Positions 45,492-54,245 are shown, numbered from the stretch's first letter. The stretch is DNA of 64,000 nt from an uncultured Aquimarina sp. (GCA_947498775.1 CANMLL010000012.1:124001-188000); one strand, 5' to 3'. The notes: generated by a model from the letters alone, not told the origin. Numbers and translations: made by a program.

Positions 45492-45522
45492 AAGAGTGAG
45501 TTTTTTAATGCCGATTGTCGGC

Positions 45523-46143
45523 TCAATTTTCGTCGTTCAGTTTTTTAAGGGTTTTCTCAAAATATTCGGTAATCAATAATCCGTGCGGATTATTAGGGAA
45601 GTTCCGGTCCACGGTAATCAAGTTTCCCGTTGACACCAATTCGTAGGTATCTACAATGGATCCTCGATTGATTTCAAAAATGGTAGTGGTTCTAAAGCTG
45701 TAGATTCCATTTTGTTCCCCAATTCGAGAATCTGTACTCAGAACTTTCTGGACTAATGAATACTGTAAAAGACGGTTGTAAACGCCATCTGCTTTCTTCT
45801 GGCGATAAAGGTTGTCTACGGTACTGTTTCCCAACCATAGCGCCTTTTCCAAGTTCTGTTCGTAATTACTTTCGTTTATGTTGTAGAAATAGTTGTGAAA
45901 CAAGTCTAAATGAGCCAAAGCTTCAACCTTAAAATTTTCTTTTTGGGTAACGAGCTTCAGCGGAATAATACTACCATCCGTATTAATGGCAAAGGCACTA
46001 TTGAGTGCTTTTTTATTCGTTTTAAAAGCCATCCAGAGCGAAAAGGTGCTAGATAGCATTGCAAAAATGATAACTGCTAACACGATGAACCTATTCAACT
46101 TTAAGACTTTGTAGATATTTTTATAGGGTGTTTTCATTTTCAT
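45523..46143 (-). CDS. traK: Conjugative transfer protein TraK (VirB8-like)
   Basis: A 206-residue inner-membrane protein with one N-terminal helix (RFIVLAVIIFAMLSSTFSLW) and a periplasmic VirB8-like domain (HLDLFHNYFYNINESNYEQN, WLGNSTVDNLYRQKKADGVY). It is an assembly factor linking the inner-membrane complex to TraM/TraN. MKMKTPYK gives two possible starts two codons apart. It lies five bases from traJ and about 30 bases from traM. Confidence 0.88.
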   Translation of the reverse strand: MKMKTPYKNIYKVLKLNRFIVLAVIIFAMLSSTFSLWMAFKTNKKALNSAFAINTDGSIIPLKLVTQKENFKVEALAHLDLFHNYFYNINESNYEQNLEKALWLGNSTVDNLYRQKKADGVYNRLLQYSLVQKVLSTDSRIGEQNGIYSFRTTTIFEINRGSIVDTYELVSTGNLITVDRNFPNNPHGLLITEYFEKTLKKLNDEN

Positions 46144-46148
46144 TGGAA

Positions 46149-46991
46149 TTAGTTGGTAAACAATCTGAGAGTAAACGATGTAGCACGTTTGTATAATTTG
46201 AACTTTAGAAAAACTATGAAACCAACCGACCCAAGCTGTACCACCGGTGCAAAAAAGCCCTGACCAACATCTGTCCCAAAAAGGTTCGTCCAGAAGTTTG
46301 TATTGATTTCGGTGTAGAGGGCATTCACAAATACATTGACTAGAAAGAATGCAGGCACTAACATATAGACCGCAGCATATAGCTTGAAAAATGTATAGGC
46401 CAATGAGCGGAATTTTTCAAAGACTGCCAAACTGATGACCAGAGGAAAAAAGGCTTGCATTATACCTAATAGGAAATAGCGTTCGGCAAGAAATAGTGGG
46501 TAGATGAATAAATCCAAAATCCAAAGAAAAAGGCTAATGATAAATGCAAATATTTTGAATCCATAAAGTGGCGTTACTAGAGCTTCGTATAATAATGCCA
46601 TTGCTGCTTGTGCGGCTTCTAGAAAATTGATTTCCTCTTCAATAGGAATATCTTGCATCTGTAAAGGCAATAAGGCAGGTGCTGTACCACGATATTGCCC
46701 TTCAATGGACACCAAAATGCTATCGAAGAAACCGAGTACTTGTGTTGAGAATATGACGAGAACAACGATTGCAAAATTTTTAGTGAGTTCCCCTGGACTC
46801 AATCCCCAAGTATAGCCATCTTTATCTGCAATACCTTCATTATATTTTTTAAGGATATTGACCAGAAAGAACAATACAGCAAGCGTTTTCATTCCCGCAA
46901 TAGTGTATTGCGAGAAACTGCTGTTCTGTATGGTTTGAAATACGGCATCGATGTATTCCAGACCAATCCCTAAAAGAATGGTTGCGGTCAT
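46149..46991 (-). CDS. traJ: Conjugative transfer protein TraJ (VirB6-like)
   Basis: A 280-residue polytopic inner-membrane protein with about six hydrophobic segments and the TraJ-type stretch LLGIMQAFFPLVISLAVFEK followed by FRSLAYTFFKLYAAVYMLVP. It is the VirB6-like channel component that helps move DNA through the inner membrane. It is two bases from the upstream traI-like gene and five from traK, consistent with one operon. Confidence 0.87.
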   Translation of the reverse strand: MTATILLGIGLEYIDAVFQTIQNSSFSQYTIAGMKTLAVLFFLVNILKKYNEGIADKDGYTWGLSPGELTKNFAIVVLVIFSTQVLGFFDSILVSIEGQYRGTAPALLPLQMQDIPIEEEINFLEAAQAAMALLYEALVTPLYGFKIFAFIISLFLWILDLFIYPLFLAERYFLLGIMQAFFPLVISLAVFEKFRSLAYTFFKLYAAVYMLVPAFFLVNVFVNALYTEINTNFWTNLFGTDVGQGFFAPVVQLGSVGFIVFLKFKLYKRATSFTLRLFTN

Positions 46992-46993
46992 TA

Positions 46994-47566
46994 TTAATAT
47001 GATGTTTCGCGATTGTTCACTTTGTCCTGCATTTTTCTGAAAGAAATAATATCTCTGTATCGTTTTGTTTTAGTAGTGATGTTTGAAACCATTGCTTTTG
47101 ATTCCATTTCTTTTTGCTTTAAAACTTCAGCTCGTTCAGCATCAGACATTTTGAGGTTGTTACTGGATAAAATTTCGCCCATAAATTCCACCGTGTCCAA
47201 AGAGTTTTGAACTATGGCATCAAAGGATTCTGCTACCCGTGAAACTTCCTCTGGCTTTATGTAAGGCGAATTCAAAATATCCTGCAAATCGTTTTGCATT
47301 ACATTGATGAGGCGTTGGTTGTTTTGTGCAATTTCCTCGACCGCTCTAAGTTGTTGAACAACGCTCGATACTTTCTCTATGGCTTCTTTGGCATCCTTCA
47401 AAAATTTTACGGACTTAATCATTTGAGCCGTTTGCTTGCCTGATTCCACCAGCTGTTTTACCAAACTGATAAAATTGGTATTGTCATAAGTGGGCATTCC
47501 TTGGGCTTTAATATTTAAGCTAAATAGCAATGCCATTGCGAGTACTAAGATTTTTGTCTTACTCAT
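46994..47566 (-). CDS. traI: Conjugative transfer protein, TraI/DUF4141-like
   Basis: About 190 residues with a signal peptide (SKTKILVLAMALLFSLNIKA) and a long helical domain (FISLVKQLVESGKQTAQMIK, VSSVVQQLRAVEEIAQNNQR). The position between traG and traJ and the VirB5/TrbJ-like helical layout identify it as the TraI/DUF4141 protein, a minor pilus-tip or periplasmic factor. An ATG at 47608 is in frame, but the one at 47566 starts the signal sequence and is preferred. A TraH gene, present in CTnDOT before this gene, is missing. Confidence 0.75.
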   Translation of the reverse strand: MSKTKILVLAMALLFSLNIKAQGMPTYDNTNFISLVKQLVESGKQTAQMIKSVKFLKDAKEAIEKVSSVVQQLRAVEEIAQNNQRLINVMQNDLQDILNSPYIKPEEVSRVAESFDAIVQNSLDTVEFMGEILSSNNLKMSDAERAEVLKQKEMESKAMVSNITTKTKRYRDIISFRKMQDKVNNRETSY

Positions 47567-47612
47567 CGCTAAAAATTTGTTTTGGTATTCGTGAATCTTC
47601 GATTTCATAATA

Positions 47613-50015
47613 TTATGTTTTAGATGTGAATTGAATTATTGCTTTTTCCATATTGTGATGCTCATTATAGAGCTTCATTATTTCTTCATTTTCCTTACCG
47701 TCAGTTAAGTAAGCTGCATAGACTTCTTTAGGTACTTCAAGCCTAAAAATGTTGCTTTCCTTACCAATTTTGATAAACATTTCGGTGTACTTACGTGGTC
47801 CGGAAAGGTTGTTTTTGATTGATTTTAATTGGTTTAAATCGTGACTGGATAGGTTGAGTCTTTTTACCAATTCATCATAGCCTTTTTCGTTGTTCAGGCT
47901 ATAAACCACTTGGGTATTTTCTAATATGCTAGCTGATGTTGAATTGTTAGGAAGCTGATTGATGGATTGAAGAATAATGCCAATCGCACCGTTCTGCTTA
48001 CGAATGGCTTGATAGTAGAATTCTACGCTTTCCAGTACATTGTCAAACTTCAGTTGTTTTGCAAATTCATCGAAGAGAATAATGCCTTTTTCAGCTCTGT
48101 TTTTCCAAATGGTTCTTTGGATGGCTGACTTAATCAACTTCAACATTACAGAAAGGATTTCCTTATTATCCTTCACTTCATCCAGTTCAAAAACAATTAG
48201 GCGTTTATCCTCAATTTTATAAGTCTGGTCTTCGCTGACTTCAAAAAGGAAGCTATATAGACCATCGCCAACATACTCTGACATTACGTGCAAGAAGCTC
48301 GTAACATTGAAGTAGTCGGGATGGATTTTTAAGGTATTCAGAAGCTCTTTCTGATTACTTTCTATAAAGTTGTAAAAACCTTCGAGTGAATGGTTTTCTG
48401 AAGTATTATTATAGTAATGGCGCAATATTTTTTTGACTGAAACCGATTGTGCTTTAGTAACCTTTAGGTCTGAAGCAAACAGCTCAAACAGGAACACGGA
48501 CAAATCTTCCAAGCGCTCAGGTGCAAGGTCGTTTACATCAGCGATGTAAAATGGATTGATGCCCAGATTCTTTCCGCTTTCATAACGAAGCACGGTGTAT
48601 TTCTCAGGATAGAGTTTGGCGAATTTTGTGTAGGATCCACCGAGGTCAATTATGACCAGGCGGACACCACTTTCAAAATATTGCCTCAATATATTGTTTG
48701 CCAAGAACGATTTGCCCTCACCAGTTGGTGCGAAAATGGCAAAGTTTCTTGCTTTAATTCGTTTTTTACGTTCGTCCCAAACATCCTTTAGAACAGGAAC
48801 ATTATGTTCACGGTCATTAAAGATGATTCCGGTAGCATCAGAATTGTAATTTGTGTTATTGATAAAAAGACAAAGTGCGTGCTTTAAGTCCGTTACATAT
48901 AAATCATTATTTGAAAAATTAGATGAAAAACAGCAGTAACTATTAAGGATATAATTCTTGCGCTCTTCGCCTCGTGGATAGTACGGGATGATATCTAGTT
49001 CCTTAAATTCGGTTTTAATTTTAGAGCCTATTCGGCTTAAATTTTCTGGGTTTTTATCCCAATAAATAATGTTTAAATGACCACGAATGATGCGTGCATT
49101 ATCATCGGCATTAATTTGGTTTAGTATGTGTTGAATTTTGCCAAGAACCACTTTGTTCTGTGAGCCAAAGTTTGAACTCTTATTGAGTTCTTCAACTTTC
49201 TTATCCAACATTTTGCGCCATTTCTGTTTGTCATCGAGATAGATAATCTGGTTGACAATATGGTTTTCGTTAAGGGTAAGCCCTAGACCATCAATAAACC
49301 CTTGATGAAATACAAAATCGTCAGAAGTGAATTTCTCATTGGTTTTGCTACTCTGTACACTTTCGCCAAAGCACAGTTCGCTATTGATGGCCAGAGCATC
49401 AAAATGATTTCCCCCAATATAAATATCGTTTTTGCCGAGGATGGCATCGGTATCAAAACCTTCGTTGAATCCGTTAAAATAGTCGCTTGTAAATTGCTGT
49501 ATTTCTTTCGCTTTAAGCGAAACAAACTTCATTTTTCGACTATTATTTATGAAAGAAACCGAATCGCTAACAGCACCGATAAAGCTCTTAAGATTGTCAT
49601 CTAATTGCTGAACAATGCCTTTAGAAACTTTACGAAAAGGATTGACGTATTTAGAGTTGTTGAGCGTCTTATTCTTGGTTAAAATGAAGAACAGATAACA
49701 TTTATGTTCTAAATATCCGCGACCTTTAAAATGTTGGTGGGTGGCTTTTTCAAGAAAAGTGTTATTTGGAAGCTTTTCTGAATTGTATGTTTTTTTTAGG
49801 TAGATATCCTGTTTTTGAACTACGGTGCCAACAGGTAAAGATTTTAGTGCTTGAAACCAGGCACCGTGCATATCCTCAAAATCCTTTTCTGATAGTGAGT
49901 AAATTTCTGGTAGACTTCCTTCATAGCATAAGACTACATTGCCATTATTGGCAAATACGATATTGTCTTGGATATCTGCAATAGGTTGATATGACGAAAG
50001 GTTAATCTTGTTCAT
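47613..50015 (-). CDS. traG: Conjugation ATPase TraG (VirB4-like)
   Basis: An 800-residue VirB4-family ATPase. Walker A is APTGEGKSF near the middle of the protein and Walker B GIILFDEFAKQL near residue 645; the N-terminal half includes FADNGNV-like FANNGNVVLCYEGSLPEIYS. It powers pilus assembly and substrate transfer with the coupling protein. The length is normal for Bacteroidetes TraG. Its start overlaps the end of traF by 14 bases, and the traI-like gene follows within five bases. Confidence 0.93.
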   Translation of the reverse strand: MNKINLSSYQPIADIQDNIVFANNGNVVLCYEGSLPEIYSLSEKDFEDMHGAWFQALKSLPVGTVVQKQDIYLKKTYNSEKLPNNTFLEKATHQHFKGRGYLEHKCYLFFILTKNKTLNNSKYVNPFRKVSKGIVQQLDDNLKSFIGAVSDSVSFINNSRKMKFVSLKAKEIQQFTSDYFNGFNEGFDTDAILGKNDIYIGGNHFDALAINSELCFGESVQSSKTNEKFTSDDFVFHQGFIDGLGLTLNENHIVNQIIYLDDKQKWRKMLDKKVEELNKSSNFGSQNKVVLGKIQHILNQINADDNARIIRGHLNIIYWDKNPENLSRIGSKIKTEFKELDIIPYYPRGEERKNYILNSYCCFSSNFSNNDLYVTDLKHALCLFINNTNYNSDATGIIFNDREHNVPVLKDVWDERKKRIKARNFAIFAPTGEGKSFLANNILRQYFESGVRLVIIDLGGSYTKFAKLYPEKYTVLRYESGKNLGINPFYIADVNDLAPERLEDLSVFLFELFASDLKVTKAQSVSVKKILRHYYNNTSENHSLEGFYNFIESNQKELLNTLKIHPDYFNVTSFLHVMSEYVGDGLYSFLFEVSEDQTYKIEDKRLIVFELDEVKDNKEILSVMLKLIKSAIQRTIWKNRAEKGIILFDEFAKQLKFDNVLESVEFYYQAIRKQNGAIGIILQSINQLPNNSTSASILENTQVVYSLNNEKGYDELVKRLNLSSHDLNQLKSIKNNLSGPRKYTEMFIKIGKESNIFRLEVPKEVYAAYLTDGKENEEIMKLYNEHHNMEKAIIQFTSKT

Positions 50016-50286
50016 AACGGAAGCCAGAATTTCTTTTGTTACTTATAATTTTCGGGAAAACTTTTGCTGTTTGAAAAAGTTGAGGATTGCTCGCCATCCT
50101 TGTAAGAGCGATGTACAAGACTGCATTAAAGACCATAACACCTATTATCATTAAGAAGCTGAAAGAAAAAATGATGATTAGCAATGATGCAAGTATCGAT
50201 ACCATCATTAGTGCAAACAGAGAAATAGGCAGTCCAAAAATGACCGCCCGTTTCCTTATGTTTTTATAGACTTCGAACCGCTTCAT
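50002..50286 (-). CDS. traF: Conjugative transfer protein TraF (DUF4133, VirB3-like)
   Basis: A 94-residue protein with two adjacent membrane segments (ALMMVSILASLLIIIFSFSF, then LMIIGVMVFNAVLYIALT) preceded by a basic start (KRFEVYKNIRKRAVIFGLP). This matches DUF4133/TraF, the VirB3-like partner of TraG. It lies between traE (no gap) and traG (14-bp overlap). Confidence 0.87.
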   Translation of the reverse strand: MKRFEVYKNIRKRAVIFGLPISLFALMMVSILASLLIIIFSFSFLMIIGVMVFNAVLYIALTRMASNPQLFQTAKVFPKIISNKRNSGFRYEQD

Positions 50287-50574
50287 TTATACTACGATTC
50301 CAATTAGGTAAGTAAAGATGCCGACTACAGCGCCAGCAATCAATACAAAGACAAGCACTCTTGTAATCCCTTTTTTAAGGTCTGCGTTTTCCCCAAAGAA
50401 GTGTCCTGCATTAAAAAGGAAACCAACTAAAAAAATGACACCTAGTAATATTGGAAATATGGTACGTATGGTATCGCCTACGTCATTAACGGAATCTTCA
50501 ATTCCACCAATTTGTGCAAAAAGTGAAGAAGAAAGCAACGATAAAAAAGTTGCCAAATAGATTGATTTTTTCAT
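50287..50574 (-). CDS. traE: Conjugative transfer protein TraE (DUF4134, pilin-like)
   Basis: A 95-residue protein with a signal peptide (MKKSIYLATFLSLLSSSLFA) and two hydrophobic segments (IRTIFPILLGVIFLVGFLFN, VLVFVLIAGAVVGIFTYLIG), matching DUF4134/TraE and the VirB2-type pilin layout. It is the first gene of the minus-strand conjugation operon, so the promoter should lie in the AT-rich 50575-50740 interval shared with the divergent amidase gene. Confidence 0.88.
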   Translation of the reverse strand: MKKSIYLATFLSLLSSSLFAQIGGIEDSVNDVGDTIRTIFPILLGVIFLVGFLFNAGHFFGENADLKKGITRVLVFVLIAGAVVGIFTYLIGIVV

Positions 50575-50763
50575 AATAAAACAGTTTAAATTTTACGTTG
50601 TTTTAATTAGTGAAAATTTACATATATTTATCATTCAAAATACTGATTATCAAGTATTTGTGTGTAAAATATTATTTAAAATCAATTGAGTTTATTTGTT
50701 ATTATTTGGCATCAAATTCTATGAGTTTTTGAACCGAAATTGTTGATAACCCGAAAATTGAAA

Positions 50764-51402
50764 ATGAAAAAAGTGCTCAAAAACGTCAGTTTTGTCTTTT
50801 TGCTTCTAAAAATGTGCATCATTTTAGGACAAGAAGAGAGCACTCAAAAAAGAATCGTAATTGATGTTGGACACGGTGGAAAAGATGCTGGTGCGATAGG
50901 TTTAAATGGCATTCAAGAAAAGGATGTTGTTTTGGAAATTGCAAATGCAATTTTGAAGCTGAATGATGAATTAGAAAAGCCATTAAATATTTATTTAGCC
51001 AGATATACCGACACACTCATTTCTTTATCGGATAGGACCAAGCTGGCCAAAGCTCTAAAAGCTGATTTATTTTTGTCATTGCATTGCAACCATTCAGATA
51101 ATCCTAATGCAAGAGGGGTTGAAGTTTATGTGGCAAAAAATCAGACAGCATATTCCAGAGCATCCGCTTGGTACGCTTTTCAATTGCAAGCAGCTCTCAA
51201 TATAAAGCTAGGTTTTGAGAGTAGAGGTGTGAAGTTTGCGAATTTTGGGGTTTTACGTGAAACAATTAATTATTGCACTTCAGTACTCTTGGAAATAGGG
51301 TTTTTGAGTAACGGGGATGAAGTTACCTATTATAAAAAATCGCTTTCGTATGATTATATAGCAAAAGTGATTTTAGAAAGTTTAATACAGAAGATTAAGT
51401 AA
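50764..51402 (+). CDS. N-acetylmuramoyl-L-alanine amidase
   Basis: About 212 residues with a signal-like N-terminus (KNVSFVFLLLKMCIILG) and an Amidase_3 domain: zinc ligands in IDVGHGGKDAGAIG, DVVLEIANA and FLSLHCNHSD, and catalytic Glu in SVLLEIGFLSN. It cleaves the amide between muramic acid and the stem peptide in the periplasm. Encoded divergently from traE at the ICE edge, it probably opens the cell wall locally for the transfer channel. The ATG at 50764 is preferred over an in-frame TTG at 50740. Confidence 0.88.
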   Translation: MKKVLKNVSFVFLLLKMCIILGQEESTQKRIVIDVGHGGKDAGAIGLNGIQEKDVVLEIANAILKLNDELEKPLNIYLARYTDTLISLSDRTKLAKALKADLFLSLHCNHSDNPNARGVEVYVAKNQTAYSRASAWYAFQLQAALNIKLGFESRGVKFANFGVLRETINYCTSVLLEIGFLSNGDEVTYYKKSLSYDYIAKVILESLIQKIK

Positions 51403-51497
51403 GCTATGAAAGAATTAAGTTTTGAAATATTTAAAAATATAAAGAAGATAGTTCTTCTATTAATAAATTACATCCTAGAGTATTTCAAAAAGAGTTG

Positions 51498-51554
51498 ATT
51501 CTAGAAAATAAATCTAGAATTAGTTAAAATTTATTTTTTAATGGACTAGTCCAT
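51498..51554. repeat. Inverted repeat and perfect palindrome at the ICE edge
   Basis: ATTCTAGA/TCTAGAAT (51498-51505/51513-51520) forms a perfect 8-bp hairpin with a 7-nt loop, and ATGGACTAGTCCAT (51541-51554) is a perfect 14-bp palindrome. They lie between the amidase gene and the tRNA gene. The first could serve as a terminator for the amidase gene. Confidence 0.4.
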
Positions 51555-51619
51555 ATAGTTTAAACGCAAGTGAAAGTATTCGGTATAAATCAAAATGTTG
51601 CTTACGAAATGTGTAAATG

Positions 51620-51644
51620 TTGTACCTATGTTGTACCTGTACAA
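51620..51644. repeat. TTGTAC repeats left of the tRNA
   Basis: TTGTACC occurs at 51620-51626 and 51631-51637, and the second copy forms a perfect inverted pair with GTACAA (51639-51644) over a 2-base spacer. The same hexamer recurs as inverted arms at 51934-51962 on the other side of the tRNA. These may be recombinase arm sites (inference). Confidence 0.35.
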
Positions 51645-51668
51645 TTTTTAAGCTGAATTTTAAACAAG

Positions 51669-51697
51669 AAAAGCCGAAGATTTCTCTTCGGCTTTTG
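51669..51697. terminator. Hairpin terminator between the ICE and tRNA-Leu
   Basis: AAAGCCGAAGA pairs with TCTTCGGCTTT across a TTTC loop, with A and T runs on both sides, so it can terminate in both directions. It lies immediately after the 3' end of tRNA-Leu. Confidence 0.8.
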
Positions 51698-51779
51698 TGC
51701 GGATGACAGGAATCGAACCTGCACACCTCTCGGCATCAGATCCTAAGTCTGACGTGTCTACCAGTTCCACCACATCCGC
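51698..51779 (-). tRNA. tRNA-Leu (anticodon UAG)
   Basis: The minus strand folds as a class II tRNA: acceptor GCGGATG pairs with CATCCGC plus discriminator A, the D arm includes GGTAGACAC, the anticodon loop reads CTTAGGA with anticodon TAG, a short variable arm follows, and the T arm contains GGTTCGATTCC. No CCA is encoded. The gene marks the probable chromosomal attachment site of the ICE; two orphan 5' halves of similar tRNA-Leu sequences follow at higher coordinates. Confidence 0.95.
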
Positions 51780-51814
51780 ATTTCAATATTTTAACTTTTT
51801 TTATTTCGCTATGT

Positions 51815-51852
51815 CCTAAGTCTGGCGTGTCTACCAATTCCACCACGCCCGC
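51815..51852 (-). pseudogene. Orphan 5' half of a tRNA-Leu gene, copy 1
   Basis: The 38 bases match the 5' half of the intact tRNA-Leu, from the acceptor strand (GCGGGCG) to just past the anticodon (CTTAGG), and then stop. No matching 3' half follows on the minus strand. The repeat unit is 73-74 bp and includes a shared AATATTGAAAT-type spacer. Confidence 0.8.
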
Positions 51853-51888
51853 GATTTCAATATTTTAAGAACTTTTATTAGGTTAAAT

Positions 51889-51926
51889 CCTAAGTCTAGC
51901 GTGTCTACCAATTCCACCACGCCCGC
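51889..51926 (-). pseudogene. Orphan 5' half of a tRNA-Leu gene, copy 2
   Basis: A second 38-base 5' half, one base different from copy 1 (AGACACGC versus AGACACGCT region), again ending at the anticodon loop. Together with copy 1 and the intact gene it makes three head-to-tail units spaced 73-74 bp apart. Confidence 0.8.
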
Positions 51927-51933
51927 ATTTTAA

Positions 51934-51962
51934 TTTTGTACCACTTAGGACTCAGTACAAAA
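51934..51962. other. Att-like site: inverted TTTTGTAC arms around a CTTAGGA core
   Basis: TTTTGTAC (51934-51941) and GTACAAAA (51955-51962) flank 13 bases that contain CTTAGGA, the sequence of the tRNA-Leu anticodon loop. This arm-core-arm geometry resembles a tyrosine-recombinase core site; a simple hairpin terminator is the alternative. Confidence 0.35.
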
Positions 51963-52076
51963 TACCCACTTTTATTAGTAAGCGGGTGCAAATATAAACA
52001 ATAGTTTTAAAATAAAAACAACCTTCTCAAAAAATATAAAGTTTTAGTACTTTTAGGGCTAAATTAACTCAGATTC

Positions 52077-53462
52077 ATGCAAAATACACACGCATACGTT
52101 CAAGAACATAAAGATCGATTTGTAAGCGAACTTATTGAACTACTCAAAATTCCATCGGTTAGTGCAGATACCGCCTATAAAGATGATGTTATAAAAACTG
52201 CAGAAGCGGTAAGCAAAAGCCTTAAAGAGGCTGGATGCGACATCGTAGAAATTTGTGAAACCCCTGGATACCCTATTGTTTACGGAGAGAAAACTGTAGA
52301 CAAAAACCTTCCTACCGTATTGGTATATGGTCATTATGATGTGCAACCACCAGATCCTATCGATTTGTGGGATAGTCCACCATTTGAGCCAGTGATTAAA
52401 AATACAGAGATACATCCTGACGGAGCAATTTTTGCTCGCGGATCGTGCGATGATAAAGGACAAATGTATATGCATGTAAAGGCCTTAGAGTTAATGACCA
52501 AAACCGATCAGTTGCCATGCAATGTGAAGTTCATGATCGAAGGAGAAGAAGAAGTAGGTAGTAAAAGTCTGAGTTGGTTTGTAGAGCGCAACCAAGACAA
52601 ATTGGCCAACGATGTGATTTTGATTAGCGATACCGGTATGATTGCCAAAGATGTACCTTCGATTACTACTGGATTACGAGGACTTAGTTATGTTGAAGTT
52701 GAGGTTACAGGACCAAATAGAGATTTACATAGTGGTTTATATGGTGGAGCCGTGGCTAACCCTATTAATGTTTTGACCAAAATGATTGCTTCTCTACATG
52801 ATGAAAACAATCATATTACCATCCCTGGATTTTATGATAAGGTAGAAAACCTTTCAAAAGAAGAAAGAGCCGAGATGGCTAAAGCTCCATTTTCTCTTGA
52901 TAATTATAAGAAATCACTAGATATCAATGCCGTTTATGGTGAAGAAGGGTATACGACCAATGAGCGTAATTCTATCCGCCCAACATTAGATGTAAATGGT
53001 ATTTGGGGTGGCTATACGGGTGAGGGCGCAAAAACGGTAATTGCCAGCAAAGCATACGCTAAGATATCGATGCGATTGGTGCCCAACCAGGATTGGGAAG
53101 AAATTACCGAACTGTTCAAAACTCATTTTGAAAGTATCGCTCCAGAGGCAGTAACTGTTAAGGTTACGCCGCATCATGGTGGTCAAGGATATGTAACTCC
53201 GATAGACAATATTGGATATCAGGCGGCAAGCAAGGCCTACCAGGACACCTTCGGTAAAATGCCTATACCACAACGTAGTGGAGGTAGTATTCCAATAGTT
53301 TCTTTATTCGAAAAAGAATTAAAAAGCAAGACCATTTTGATGGGATTTGGTTTGGATAGTGATGCGATACATTCACCCAACGAGCATTTTGGAGTGTGGA
53401 ATTACTTAAAAGGAATCGAAACCATACCACTGTTTTATAAGTATTTTACAGAATTGTATTGA
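52077..53462 (+). CDS. M20 family dipeptidase
   Basis: A 461-residue cytosolic metallopeptidase of the CNDP-like M20 group. The zinc-binding residues lie in VLVYGHYDVQPPDP (His, Asp), ARGSCDDKGQ (Asp) and FMIEGEEEVGSKS (Glu), and a central dimerisation domain carries RDLHSGLYGGAVANP. It hydrolyses short peptides with broad specificity. It is the first chromosomal gene right of the tRNA region. It lies about 1.9 kb from the hydroxyproline cluster and may feed it with dipeptides, but the two are not co-transcribed. Confidence 0.92.
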   Translation: MQNTHAYVQEHKDRFVSELIELLKIPSVSADTAYKDDVIKTAEAVSKSLKEAGCDIVEICETPGYPIVYGEKTVDKNLPTVLVYGHYDVQPPDPIDLWDSPPFEPVIKNTEIHPDGAIFARGSCDDKGQMYMHVKALELMTKTDQLPCNVKFMIEGEEEVGSKSLSWFVERNQDKLANDVILISDTGMIAKDVPSITTGLRGLSYVEVEVTGPNRDLHSGLYGGAVANPINVLTKMIASLHDENNHITIPGFYDKVENLSKEERAEMAKAPFSLDNYKKSLDINAVYGEEGYTTNERNSIRPTLDVNGIWGGYTGEGAKTVIASKAYAKISMRLVPNQDWEEITELFKTHFESIAPEAVTVKVTPHHGGQGYVTPIDNIGYQAASKAYQDTFGKMPIPQRSGGSIPIVSLFEKELKSKTILMGFGLDSDAIHSPNEHFGVWNYLKGIETIPLFYKYFTELY

Positions 53463-53675
53463 AAGAAAAATCAACTACGGCACTAAGACATGAAGTGTCT
53501 TATCTAAGCCCTGCTTTTTGTGAACAATATTCTAGTATCTTAAGTATGAAACGATGTACTAAACAACGTGTTTTAAGCCTTAGAAAAGATTTTGGAGCTC
53601 AAATAACCATGAATACCATATCTGCACTAACGTACTACAGTTTTCTCTAGATTGTAATATTAACCTGCGTATCTT

Positions 53676-54245
53676 ATGAAAAACACCCTGATTTTATTAA
53701 TAATTATTCTAACTTCAAATCTAGCCAAAGGACAATTCATTAAGAATAAATCAATTAATGCTCAAATTGGATATGGACTGAGTTCTCCCTATTACAGTGT
53801 TGACGAGATTGCCGATGATGGATTTTTTCTTCAAGGCGAGTATGTATTAAGTGTCGCTTCTTGGTTCGAACTTAGACCATATACCGGTTTAATTATTACA
53901 AACTCGAATGGAAAAGACCTTAATGACAATCCAACCGATGAAAAAGCTGAATCTAAAGCCTTTCTAATAGGTGGAAAAGCAAGAGTTAGAGCGCCGATAC
54001 CTTGGGTAGCACCCTATGTTGAAATTGGAATAGGTGCATCAATAGGAAAATTTGAAACGTTTACAACGTTTACCAATATCGATAAAAGTGGTTTTATTTA
54101 TCATATACCTTTCTCTTTCGGATTGGAATTGGGGCGAAATAATAATCTAGATTTAGGATTCACCTATTACTTTCAGCCAACTGTTGAACAATATGCAGGA
54201 GCATTTGCACTAGGAATTTCTATACCCTTAAAATCAAATAAATAA
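53676..54245 (+). CDS. Outer-membrane beta-barrel protein, family unassigned
   Basis: A 189-residue exported protein with a signal peptide (KNTLILLIIILTSNLAKGQ) and alternating strands typical of small OmpW/OprF-like barrels (YSVDEIADDGFFLQGEYVLS, VAPYVEIGIGASIGKFETFT, LDLGFTYYFQPTVEQYAGAF). It probably sits in the outer membrane; the ligand is unknown. It stands alone between the dipeptidase and the convergent AraC remnant. Confidence 0.7.
   Translation: MKNTLILLIIILTSNLAKGQFIKNKSINAQIGYGLSSPYYSVDEIADDGFFLQGEYVLSVASWFELRPYTGLIITNSNGKDLNDNPTDEKAESKAFLIGGKARVRAPIPWVAPYVEIGIGASIGKFETFTTFTNIDKSGFIYHIPFSFGLELGRNNNLDLGFTYYFQPTVEQYAGAFALGISIPLKSNK

Noticed and set aside
51538..51726. 62-codon minus-strand ORF across the tRNA 3' end
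   Set aside because: It overlaps the tRNA and its terminator and has no protein-like features.
51741..51926. CRISPR array
   Set aside because: The 73-74-bp repeats are tRNA-Leu 5' halves with similar, decaying spacers rather than identical repeats with unique spacers.
53459..53650. 63-codon ORF after the dipeptidase
   Set aside because: TTG start overlapping the dipeptidase stop, no recognisable family, and composition unlike the neighbours.
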